Shown here piece after piece: positions 29,819-37,400 of a DNA stretch of 56,760 nucleotides (its first letter is position 1; each line of letters opens with the position of its first letter). The position numbers were made by a program, and so were the translations under genes. Below the pieces are notes generated by a model that made no database searches, was not told the DNA's origin, and was given only the letters and a program-made list of their open reading frames with translations. Origin of the DNA: a virus; the IMG/VR virus record IMGVR_UViG_3300044691_000555, positions 1 to 56,760 of that record. One strand, 5' to 3'.

Positions 29819-30349
29819 TCAGATCGCCGCGAAGGCGGCGTCGATCTGGGCAATCGTGGTGATGACGCCGGCGTCGATCTGCGACTTCACGCCGGCATAG
29901 ACTGAGAAGCAGCCATTGACATGCGCCAGCACCGCGTCGCTGATCCCGATCATGTCGGCCGCCGTCAGGGCGTGCACCGACCCGTCGGCGGCGACCCAGT
30001 CGGCGGTGAATCCGGCCGTGGCTTCCGCGGCGATGCGCGCGCCCAGGACCATGATCTTGGCGCGGTCGTCGGTGGCCACGGCGATGCCGGCGACACTCAC
30101 GCCGCCGACTTCCGTCGCGTGTCGCTTCTCGGCGGCATAGGTCCACAGCGAGCCGGCCGGATAGCGTTCGGCGAAGATCGCCAGCAGGCTTTCCTGGGTG
30201 TCGATATTGGTCGGGGCGTTGCCGCCTTCGATGAAGTCGAGGTACGCGCTTTCGTTGGTCGGGATGAACCCGGCCATCGCGCTCGACCAGACAATACTGG
30301 TGTCCTCGCCGACCTTCCAGAACCAGTCCGTGATATCGAATGGCCGCAT
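29819..30349 (-). CDS. Tail fibre assembly protein-like (DUF4376)
   Basis: 176 residues. The C-terminal part (ATEVGGVSVAGIAVATDDRAKIMVLGARIAAEATAGFTADWVAADGSVHALTAADM) matches the DUF4376 domain found after tail fibre genes. It overlaps the upstream tail fibre gene by one base (TGATG). Likely fibre chaperone or accessory tip protein. Confidence 0.7.
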   Translation of the reverse strand: MRPFDITDWFWKVGEDTSIVWSSAMAGFIPTNESAYLDFIEGGNAPTNIDTQESLLAIFAERYPAGSLWTYAAEKRHATEVGGVSVAGIAVATDDRAKIMVLGARIAAEATAGFTADWVAADGSVHALTAADMIGISDAVLAHVNGCFSVYAGVKSQIDAGVITTIAQIDAAFAAI

Positions 30350-31704
30350 CAGAGATATTGACCTCCGCTTGCCGCCGAACCGGCGGAGCTCCCCGGAAAA
30401 TAGTTCGCGCCACCGCCGCTGGTATCGATGACGCCGTTCTGGATCACCGTGTACCGCGATCCGGTCGCGCTGCCGGAAATCGATGAGTACATCGAACCGG
30501 AACCGGAGCTGATCGATGAATTACGGCCGCAATTCGCAAACGCGGTGCTGAAGTTTGGCGTGCCGGAGAAGGTCAGGACCTGTGGATATAAATCGATGAT
30601 GCCGCCACTGAGCGCCAGCAAATGCGACGGGCAATTGCCGCTGATGGTGTAGCCGGGCGACGCGACGCCATGCGCGGCACCCTTGAACAACACCACCGCG
30701 CCGCGCTGCGCCACGACATGGGCGGGGCCGGCGCAGGCGTTGAAGTCCATGTTCGACAGGTAGATCAGGGTGCCGCCGAGATCGGCGGAGATCGCATCGC
30801 CGACGCTGGCAACCCGGAAGCCCGAGATGTCGTAGGTGCCGGAGACGCCGGCGGCGACGAAGCCGCTGCCGCTGTTCACAAAGCAGCTCGACGGCGAGCC
30901 GATGTTGCCGATGATGAACACCGTGCCGGAGCCGGTCAGGCGCGGCAGCGAGACGCCCGCATAGTTGCCGTTGGCGACGTGGATCAGGACATTGAACCCG
31001 TTGTTGTCGAAATTCGACATGACGTCGACGGCGTGCTGGATTGTCGCGAAGGCGCGGCCGGCGCCTGCCGCGAGGCCGTCGTTCGCGTCGTTGCCGAGCG
31101 CGGAATTGACGTAATAATCGCGCGCTGCATAGAGCCGCGGACGGCCGATGTTGTAGAGGCTGAGGGTTTGAAAGTTGGTACCGTCGAAGCCGAGCTCGGC
31201 CAGCATCCCCACCGTGAAGTCGTTCTTCAGGATGGCGCTGCCGTCGAGGTGGACGATGTTCTTGACGCCAAGACCGCTGACATTGATGGTGCTGCCGCCG
31301 GTCGATGCGGCGTTGATCTTGACCAGCAGCTTGAGCCCGGCCTTGTATTCCGCGACCGCCGGCGAGGGTGCTACCACCAGCGCGTTCGCCGCCCCGCTGT
31401 CGACGCAATAGAGCGGCTGACCGCGCTGGATCATCTGCTTGATCGAGTTCAGCAGCATGTCGTCCGAATTGTCCTCGGCGACGACGACCGCAGAGGCAAC
31501 CGTCAGTCCGTTGCCGCGGATCGCGTTGCGAAACTGGCCGACGACGGCATTGAGCCAGCCGGCCTGGATCTTGGTGCCGTCGTTGTTGATCGCCGAGGTG
31601 CAATCCTTGAAGAAGGTGTCGTTGACGCCGAACGTCCGGGTGTCGGCGGGGCGCGCGGTAACGCTGTTCGTCGCATTAGCCGGGCCGACGATATCAACTG
31701 CCAT
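30349..31704 (-). CDS. Tail fibre protein
   Basis: 451 residues. The N-terminal 110 residues (FGVNDTFFKDCTSAINNDGTKIQAGWLNAVVGQFRNAIRGNG) are of the type that attaches to phage baseplates. The middle and C-terminus are rich in Gly/Ser/Asn repeats with TIQHAVDVMSNFDNNGFNVLIHVANGNYAGVSLPRLTGSGTVFIIGN, suggesting a right-handed parallel beta-helix. The likely host-recognition fibre. Start at 31704 is just before the baseplate gene stop at 31710. Confidence 0.8.
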   Translation of the reverse strand: MAVDIVGPANATNSVTARPADTRTFGVNDTFFKDCTSAINNDGTKIQAGWLNAVVGQFRNAIRGNGLTVASAVVVAEDNSDDMLLNSIKQMIQRGQPLYCVDSGAANALVVAPSPAVAEYKAGLKLLVKINAASTGGSTINVSGLGVKNIVHLDGSAILKNDFTVGMLAELGFDGTNFQTLSLYNIGRPRLYAARDYYVNSALGNDANDGLAAGAGRAFATIQHAVDVMSNFDNNGFNVLIHVANGNYAGVSLPRLTGSGTVFIIGNIGSPSSCFVNSGSGFVAAGVSGTYDISGFRVASVGDAISADLGGTLIYLSNMDFNACAGPAHVVAQRGAVVLFKGAAHGVASPGYTISGNCPSHLLALSGGIIDLYPQVLTFSGTPNFSTAFANCGRNSSISSGSGSMYSSISGSATGSRYTVIQNGVIDTSGGGANYFPGSSAGSAASGGQYL

Positions 31705-31709
31705 GGCGC

Positions 31710-32417
31710 TTAAGCTCCTGTGGTGACGTACTGGATGACGATGTGGGCGTGGACGACGCGGTCGAGCAGGCACTGCAGCGCGTTGATGTCGGGCTCGCAG
31801 CCGAGCGAAAACCCGCTCTCGAAATTGCCGGCATAGGGCAGATCACCGACCGCGACGACATGGGCCGGGCTTTGATTGAGGTCGACGACGATGCGCAGGA
31901 TGGCGCTGCCGGAAAGCCCGCCGGCGATATCGCAGCCGGCCTGCGCACAGCCGGCATTGGCGCCGCAGTCATTGGCGATGGCGTCGCAATAGATCGACCA
32001 GCCGGCGCGCGCCGCCACCTCGGCATAGTATTCGCAGCGGGTGCCGCCGATCGCCGCCACCTTGGTGCAGAGATCGGGGAACGGATCGCAATTATCCGGC
32101 AATCCGTATTCGATCATCCATTGATCGTGGGTCTCCGAATGGGTCGCGCACCAGAACTCCAGCCGCAGCGCGCAGAGCCGCTGCTCGAGGTAATTGCGGA
32201 CCGAGGCGAAGGCGGCATAGTAGCCCGCCTGCACATAGCCAACCGGCCACTGGTCCGCCGCAGGTACCCCGACCAGCGAAACGAGCCAGGCGAGAAACCC
32301 GGACACCACCGACGGATCGTTGGCGGGCCAGGCGCGGCCGCGCGGCAGCACGTCGAGGGTGGCGGCATAACTTTCCGGAAACGTCGGGCAGTGAAACGGC
32401 GGAGGTTCGCGCACCAT
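31710..32417 (-). CDS. Tail/baseplate protein, Mu gp48-like (DUF2313)
   Basis: 235 residues: LDVLPRGRAWPANDPS, WLVSLVG, RLCALRLEFWCATHSETHDQWMIEYGLPDNCDPFPDLCTKVAAIGGTR, the blocks of the DUF2313/gp48 family that attaches fibres to the Mu-like baseplate. Several Cys are clustered near residues 130-170. It lies between baseplate J and the fibre gene, as in Mu. Confidence 0.85.
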   Translation of the reverse strand: MVREPPPFHCPTFPESYAATLDVLPRGRAWPANDPSVVSGFLAWLVSLVGVPAADQWPVGYVQAGYYAAFASVRNYLEQRLCALRLEFWCATHSETHDQWMIEYGLPDNCDPFPDLCTKVAAIGGTRCEYYAEVAARAGWSIYCDAIANDCGANAGCAQAGCDIAGGLSGSAILRIVVDLNQSPAHVVAVGDLPYAGNFESGFSLGCEPDINALQCLLDRVVHAHIVIQYVTTGA

Positions 32418-32430
32418 CGCAAATCTCCCT

Positions 32431-33549
32431 TCAGATGAAAGTGATGTCGCCGAGCGTCGCCATCTGGCCTGGCGTGATCACCACGTCGGCGTTCGGCGAG
32501 ATCAGGATGTGGCTGTCCTCGCCGGTGGCGTTGGCGATGGTCTGCCAGATCCACGACCGCGAGAACGTCGCCGGCACCGCCAGGAACGGCATGCCGCCGT
32601 GCTGGGTATCGTTGCCCGAGGCACGGCCGAGGCGCCGGAAGGCGGCGCGCAGCTCGTTGCGCACCTCTTCCTGCACCGCCGTCGTGTTCGGCGTCAGATT
32701 CTGGATCACGACGTCGATCGGATGGGGGACCGCCGCCGCCGTGGTGAGAATGACGCCGGCGGGGCAGACGCCGAGGATATGCTGATGAACCCGGTCGATC
32801 GCCGCCGCATCGGGGATGCCGCTGGCGAACAGATCGTCCATGATCGGGAACACGCGGACGGTGCCGGCCCCGTTCCACAATCGCTCGACAAAGACCCGGG
32901 TGACGCCGGAAACCTGCGAGGCCCAGATCACATAGTCGGCCGCCGATCCGCCATGCGGCGGGTTGCGTTTCCGGAACAGGATCCGGGCCCGATAGGTCTC
33001 GATGTCCTCGACGTCGTCGCCGGCGGTCATGTCGCCGCCGCCGATCGCCGCCGTGGTGAGGCTGGTCGAGCCGACCGACAGGCCGGACGTGATGATCAGC
33101 TGGGTGCCCTCGATCGCGTTGGACGCCTTGCCGTCGAGCAGCGCGGTCGCGGGCACCTGCAGCGTGCCGGGTGCCGTGATCGCGCCGCCGACCTGCACGA
33201 TGTACTGGATGCCGTCGGCGCGGGTCAGGATCGCGCCGGTGTCGACGGTGAGCGCGGTAGCCGTGGTGGTGAAGGTGATATTGCCGAAGGCCGGCGACGC
33301 CGGGCGCTGCGGGATGCCGTATTCGTTGCCGTGCAGCCGCAGCGTCTCGATGTCGGGCGCGGTCGACGCAAAGATCATCCGCGAGATGTAGGAGGCGAAT
33401 CCGAACACCTCGAACGTCTGGCCTGCGACCACCTTGGCCGAGGCATAGACGTTGTTCGGCCAGATCCACGCGTCCGATCCCGGCAGATAGGTCCGGAACG
33501 CCTGGCGCGCTCGCTCGGCCAGGTCTTTCAGCGACGGAATCGCGTACAT
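32431..33549 (-). CDS. Baseplate J-like (Mu gp47) protein
   Basis: 372 residues from MYAIPSLKDLAERARQAFRTYLPGSDAW. Motifs DIETLRLHGNEYGI, DGIQYIVQVG and VTRVFVERLWNGAGTVRVFPIMDD belong to the baseplate J/gp47 family of contractile tails. It forms the baseplate wedge ring that connects fibres to the tube. An upstream extension into the REP-like region is rejected. Confidence 0.9.
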   Translation of the reverse strand: MYAIPSLKDLAERARQAFRTYLPGSDAWIWPNNVYASAKVVAGQTFEVFGFASYISRMIFASTAPDIETLRLHGNEYGIPQRPASPAFGNITFTTTATALTVDTGAILTRADGIQYIVQVGGAITAPGTLQVPATALLDGKASNAIEGTQLIITSGLSVGSTSLTTAAIGGGDMTAGDDVEDIETYRARILFRKRNPPHGGSAADYVIWASQVSGVTRVFVERLWNGAGTVRVFPIMDDLFASGIPDAAAIDRVHQHILGVCPAGVILTTAAAVPHPIDVVIQNLTPNTTAVQEEVRNELRAAFRRLGRASGNDTQHGGMPFLAVPATFSRSWIWQTIANATGEDSHILISPNADVVITPGQMATLGDITFI

Positions 33550-33552
33550 CAA

Positions 33553-33772
33553 AAAATTCCTGTGGCGAGAGCGTGAATCGTTTGGGTCACCTCGCCCCGC
33601 TTGCGGGGAGAGCATAGGCCGCCTTAGGCGGCCGTCCTTGAAGAACGCCGAAGCGAAGCTTCGGCTATCGCGCAGCGCCGGGTGAGGGGGACTCTCCGCG
33701 AGTCCGGTGGTTGAAAGAGCCCCTCACCCCGACCCTCTCCCCGTGAAGCACGGGGAGAGGGAGAAGAACGTC
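33553..33772. repeat. REP-like clustered hairpins in a 220-bp intergenic gap
   Basis: No gene is seen. At least four palindromes lie in tandem: CCCCGC/GCGGGG (33595-33608), GGCCGCC/GGCGGCC (33618-33634), GCCGAAG/CTTCGGC (33647-33665) and CTCTCCCCGTG/CACGGGGAGAG (33735-33757). The style matches intergenic palindromic elements of Rhizobiales genomes (memory). It interrupts the otherwise overlapping tail operon. Confidence 0.7.
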
Positions 33773-34357
33773 TTAAGGTTCGAGTTGCGGAAACGGCAGC
33801 GGCTTCGGCGACGTCGCCGTCTGCCGCCAGATGTCGTCAAAGCGGATATCGTAGGATTTCGAGCCGTCGCGGCCGTAGACCTGGATCGACAAATCGAGCC
33901 GGTCCATCGCGAATTCGGCTGTGGCCTGCGCCTCGATCCGCACCGCGGCGCCCTGCGTGATCAACGGCGCCAGCGCGTCCAGCGCGATGGCCTCGACCCA
34001 GCGGCGGATCGCCTCGGTCAGCGGCGCGCGCTCGAAGACCCACAATAGCGATCCCATCTCGGTCTCGGCCAATTCAGTGCGGACGTCGACGCCGTCGCCC
34101 CACCAGCCGCGCGGGTCGCCGCCCTCGACCAGATAGCGCAGCGGGTGATCCGCAGGGATCCGCCTGTCGGTGAACAGCGCCAGCACGATTGCGGTGTGCA
34201 GCGCCGCCTTCGCCCGAAGGCCGCCGCGGTTCTGCGGTTCGTCAGCGACCGCCAGCGCGAAGTCGGCGACGCCGTAGGGCGGATGCCACTGGCTGTCCCA
34301 CAGCAGATTGGCCTGCGGGGTTTCGCCCTCGCTGATGCGGACCCGGAGCATGGTCAT
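33773..34357 (-). CDS. Phage GP46 family baseplate protein
   Basis: 194 residues: MTMLRVRISEGE, NRGGLRAKAALHTAIVLALFTDRR, DPRGWWGDGVDV, LLWVFERAPLTEAIRRWVEAIALDALAPL. These are the gp46 family blocks (GWWGD core). It forms part of the Mu-like baseplate between spike (gp45) and wedge (gp47). Confidence 0.9.
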   Translation of the reverse strand: MTMLRVRISEGETPQANLLWDSQWHPPYGVADFALAVADEPQNRGGLRAKAALHTAIVLALFTDRRIPADHPLRYLVEGGDPRGWWGDGVDVRTELAETEMGSLLWVFERAPLTEAIRRWVEAIALDALAPLITQGAAVRIEAQATAEFAMDRLDLSIQVYGRDGSKSYDIRFDDIWRQTATSPKPLPFPQLEP

Positions 34358-35082
34358 ACCGCGAAAACTTTTGTGGCGCAGCTGTCGTCGCAGCGCTTCA
34401 CCAGCACGCCGCCCTCGCCGCCGAGATCGACATGATCGCTCTTGATGATGACGTGCGGCGAGGTGTGCGTCAGCTTGCCGCTCTCCAGTCTGACCGACGT
34501 ATCGTCGAACTCTGCGGTCAGGCTGTCCTCGGCCCAGGTGACCTTGGCTTTTTGGTAGGTCACCACGATGGTATCGCCGTCCATGACGATCGAGATGGTT
34601 TTTTCGTCCTTGTCCTTTTCGTCGTCCTCGCCCTGCTCGCCCTGCGCCTCGGCGCCGCCGGCGGCGGCCGCGGTGCCCTCGCCGTCATCGCCGCCGCCGG
34701 TCTTGTAGCCGTGGCCGATCCTGACGTTGATCTTTTTCGCATGGACGTGGTCCATATGATCCTTGAACACGCGAATGATATCGCCGCTGTGGTTGAACAG
34801 CACCGAGCCGCCTTCCGGCGTGTTCTTCGGCCGGTAATCCTTGTGGCCGGCGTCGCGGTACAGCGTGCGGTCGGAGCGCGACCCCATCTGCTGGATGATG
34901 CCGTCTGAGTCCTTCGGCGGGTTCGAGGAGAAACCAAAATCCTGCGGCCGCCAGATCTTCTTCGGCTTCTCCTTCGCCAGGCCGGAGATGTCGACGCGCT
35001 GCTGGCTCTTGCTGTCGTCCACCTTGATGATCTGGGCGCGGCGCGTCGTGGGGCGCATGCCGTCGTCGTGTTCGTACTGCAT
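34354..35082 (-). CDS. Baseplate spike, Mu gp45-like (gpV type)
   Basis: 242 residues. FNHSGDIIRVFKDHMDHVHAKKINVRIGHG and a C-terminal beta-strand repeat (LTAEFDDTSVRLESGKLTHTSPHVIIKSDHVDLGGEGGVLVKRCDDSC) match the gp45/gpV spike that pierces the membrane. The middle has a Gly/Ala/Glu low-complexity linker. Start ATG 35080-35082 overlaps the previous stop (TAATG). Confidence 0.85.
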   Translation of the reverse strand: MQYEHDDGMRPTTRRAQIIKVDDSKSQQRVDISGLAKEKPKKIWRPQDFGFSSNPPKDSDGIIQQMGSRSDRTLYRDAGHKDYRPKNTPEGGSVLFNHSGDIIRVFKDHMDHVHAKKINVRIGHGYKTGGGDDGEGTAAAAGGAEAQGEQGEDDEKDKDEKTISIVMDGDTIVVTYQKAKVTWAEDSLTAEFDDTSVRLESGKLTHTSPHVIIKSDHVDLGGEGGVLVKRCDDSCATKVFAV

Positions 35083-36128
35083 TATTCCCACGTGCTCCCT
35101 GAGCCGTTGCCCTTGCCGCCGCCGCCGCCTTCGCCGTCGTAGGCGGCGGGATCGACCAGCGACAGCGTCGCGATCGAGCCTGACTCGCTCTGGCGGTAAT
35201 TGACGCTCTCGATCAGCATGTCCTGCGAGATATCGAGGAACGGGCTCTCGGTCCAAACCAGCGCGCCTGGCTTCCAGAGCTGGCCGCCATCGTCGCGAAA
35301 GCCTTGCGTCGAGATCGTCGCCTTCAGCGCGTTGCCCTTGGCCCGGTTCTTGCGGTTCTTGGCGCGCTTCTTCGCGCGCTTCTTGTCGGTGTCTTCGTCC
35401 TGGATCAGGATGATGGTGCGATGGCGCTTGACGCTGCCGTCCTCTTCCTGTTCCTCGATTTCGAGATTGTCCTTGCCGTGACCGAACGGCCGCTGGCCGC
35501 GCACAATAATCTTGGAGTGGCGGTTCGAACCATTGTGATGCGCGGTGCCGGAAAGAATGTTTTGGCCTTCAATCAGGCCGCCGCTCATGCGCTCGGAGCC
35601 CGCCTTGGTGATCTTGGCGTTGCCTTCCGGCGTGCCCGTGATGGTCATGCCCTGCTGCCGCGCCAGCTTTTCGACGCAGCGGTAGCAGCTCTCGCCGGGC
35701 TGCAGCTGGTACTGGTCGATCTTCTCCAGCTGCTGGTCGCTCTCCCACTTCGCTTCATATTCGCTGGAGATTTCCTGCCCGATCTCCAGCGGGTCCTTCT
35801 TTTCGAACTGGCCGGTTTCGTGCTCGCCGCTGCCGTCGACCAGGTCGCCGGACTTCGAGCGGCCACAGACCACGATCTCCGCCTTTTTCGCCGAGAAAGA
35901 AGGTTCGCGGCTGTCGACATAGCCGGTCAGCAGCAGGTCGCCGTTGGCGCTGATGCTCACCTCGGTGCCGACGGTAAAAATCGCGTTGGTGGCCGAGGCG
36001 CCGAGCTCGGCCGCCACCGTGAACTCGAACGAACGGGCCGCCTCGTTGAAGGCGGCCTTGACATTGACGTCCTCGAACGCCGAGTAGCTGCCGCCGCCGG
36101 CTGAGATGGTGATGACCTCGATGCCCAT
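35082..36128 (-). CDS. Baseplate hub, Mu gp44/P2 gpD-like
   Basis: 348 residues. The N-terminal block (ARSFEFTVAAELG, LTGYVDSREPSFSAKKAEIVVCGRSKSGDLVD) and C-terminal SVNYRQSESGSIATLSLVDPAAYDG resemble gp44/gpD tail hub proteins. The middle carries a highly basic KRHRTIILIQDEDTDKKRAKKRAKNRKNR insert. The start is set by MGIEVITISAGGGSYSAFEDV. Confidence 0.85.
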   Translation of the reverse strand: MGIEVITISAGGGSYSAFEDVNVKAAFNEAARSFEFTVAAELGASATNAIFTVGTEVSISANGDLLLTGYVDSREPSFSAKKAEIVVCGRSKSGDLVDGSGEHETGQFEKKDPLEIGQEISSEYEAKWESDQQLEKIDQYQLQPGESCYRCVEKLARQQGMTITGTPEGNAKITKAGSERMSGGLIEGQNILSGTAHHNGSNRHSKIIVRGQRPFGHGKDNLEIEEQEEDGSVKRHRTIILIQDEDTDKKRAKKRAKNRKNRAKGNALKATISTQGFRDDGGQLWKPGALVWTESPFLDISQDMLIESVNYRQSESGSIATLSLVDPAAYDGEGGGGGKGNGSGSTWE

Positions 36129-36133
36129 AGGCG

Positions 36134-37399
36134 CTACTTCGCCAGCGCTTCGAATTCGAGCGGAAAGAACGACGGATGCTGCAGGCGGTTGCGCGCCACC
36201 AGCCCCGTCGCGCGCGCCGGGTCGGCATAGAGCCGCCATGCCCAATAGAGCGAGGTCTTGACGATGTTGGCGCTGACCTGGATCACCGGCGCCAGATCCA
36301 GCACGGCGCGCGACAGATATTCGATCACCGCATTGCGAAGCGCGATCAGCTGGTGCGCCAGGTCGATGTCGGAGGCCGACAGCCGCTCCAGTTCGCTCTC
36401 GAAATGCTCGGCGACGTTGGCGCGCAAGGTCAGCGCCGCCGGGCGGTCCGGCAGGTCGATCCGCGCCACCGCCTCGGCATAGGCGGTGAACGCGGCCATC
36501 CGCAGCAGCCGGCTGGTGGCCTCCTGGTTCTGAACCTCCGCCAGATTGTTGCGGGTCGGAAACACCGGCGGCGGAATCACCACGTCCTGCGCGGTCAGCA
36601 CCGCGTCGAATTGCTGCACGGCGGCTGCCGCCGGCATCGCATCGCCGAGCGCACGGGCGACCGCGACCAGACGCAACGCCAGATCCTGCGCCGGCGCCAC
36701 CGGCTGGAGCACCGGCGCCGTGACGCCGTCGAAGATGGTCAGCGGCGGCGCGTCGATAATCGTTGGCGCGGCGTCGAAGATGGCCTGGATTTCCTGCCGC
36801 TGGGTGGCGCTCGCCGCCAGGTCGACCGGCGCCGAGATGCGGATGGTTTCCAGCACCGCGGCGTTGTCCTCCAGGCCGGTGACGGCGGCGGCCGACACGA
36901 AGTCGGGCTGGCTCGAGGCCTTCGCCAGCGACTGCAGGAACGTGGTTGCGGCTGTGATCGCCATGTTGTCGGCCGCCACGAACACCAGATTGGCGAGCCC
37001 TGCGACGCTTGCCAGTGCGCCGCTAAAACCCTCGCGGGAGAATTTCAGGCTGTGGCCGATATAGCCGTGCCGGTCCTTGGACCGGTCGCGCTCGAACTCC
37101 AGGCAGCGCACCAGAATCGGCCCGTGGGTCGGCAGCACCAGGATGCCGGGCCCGCGGGTGGCGCAGATCGCCATCACCGCCGAGGCTTCGCCATCGGCGC
37201 TATCGGACGCCACATAGGCGGTGACGGTGTAATGGCGGACGCCCTCGCCGAGATCCTCCAGGTAAGGATCGTCGCGCATCGGGAATTCATGCTCGACGAT
37301 GCGGCGGCTGCCGTTCTCGTCGTCCTTCTCGACCAGGAATGGCACGCCCTTGTAGGACGCGTTCCACAGCGTGTGCAGCCAGTCGCGTGCGGTGGTCAT
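36134..37399 (-). CDS. DNA circularization protein / Mu gp43-like (gpN) tail protein
   Basis: 421 residues. The N-terminus DWLHTLWNASYKGVPFLVEKDDENGSRRIVEHEFPMRDDPYLEDLGEG matches the 'DNA circularization' N-terminal domain of gp43-type tail proteins, which join tube and hub. The rest is helical. Start lies 1 base after the tape-measure stop; an upstream extension is rejected. Confidence 0.87.
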   Translation of the reverse strand: MTTARDWLHTLWNASYKGVPFLVEKDDENGSRRIVEHEFPMRDDPYLEDLGEGVRHYTVTAYVASDSADGEASAVMAICATRGPGILVLPTHGPILVRCLEFERDRSKDRHGYIGHSLKFSREGFSGALASVAGLANLVFVAADNMAITAATTFLQSLAKASSQPDFVSAAAVTGLEDNAAVLETIRISAPVDLAASATQRQEIQAIFDAAPTIIDAPPLTIFDGVTAPVLQPVAPAQDLALRLVAVARALGDAMPAAAAVQQFDAVLTAQDVVIPPPVFPTRNNLAEVQNQEATSRLLRMAAFTAYAEAVARIDLPDRPAALTLRANVAEHFESELERLSASDIDLAHQLIALRNAVIEYLSRAVLDLAPVIQVSANIVKTSLYWAWRLYADPARATGLVARNRLQHPSFFPLEFEALAK

Positions 37400-37400
37400 G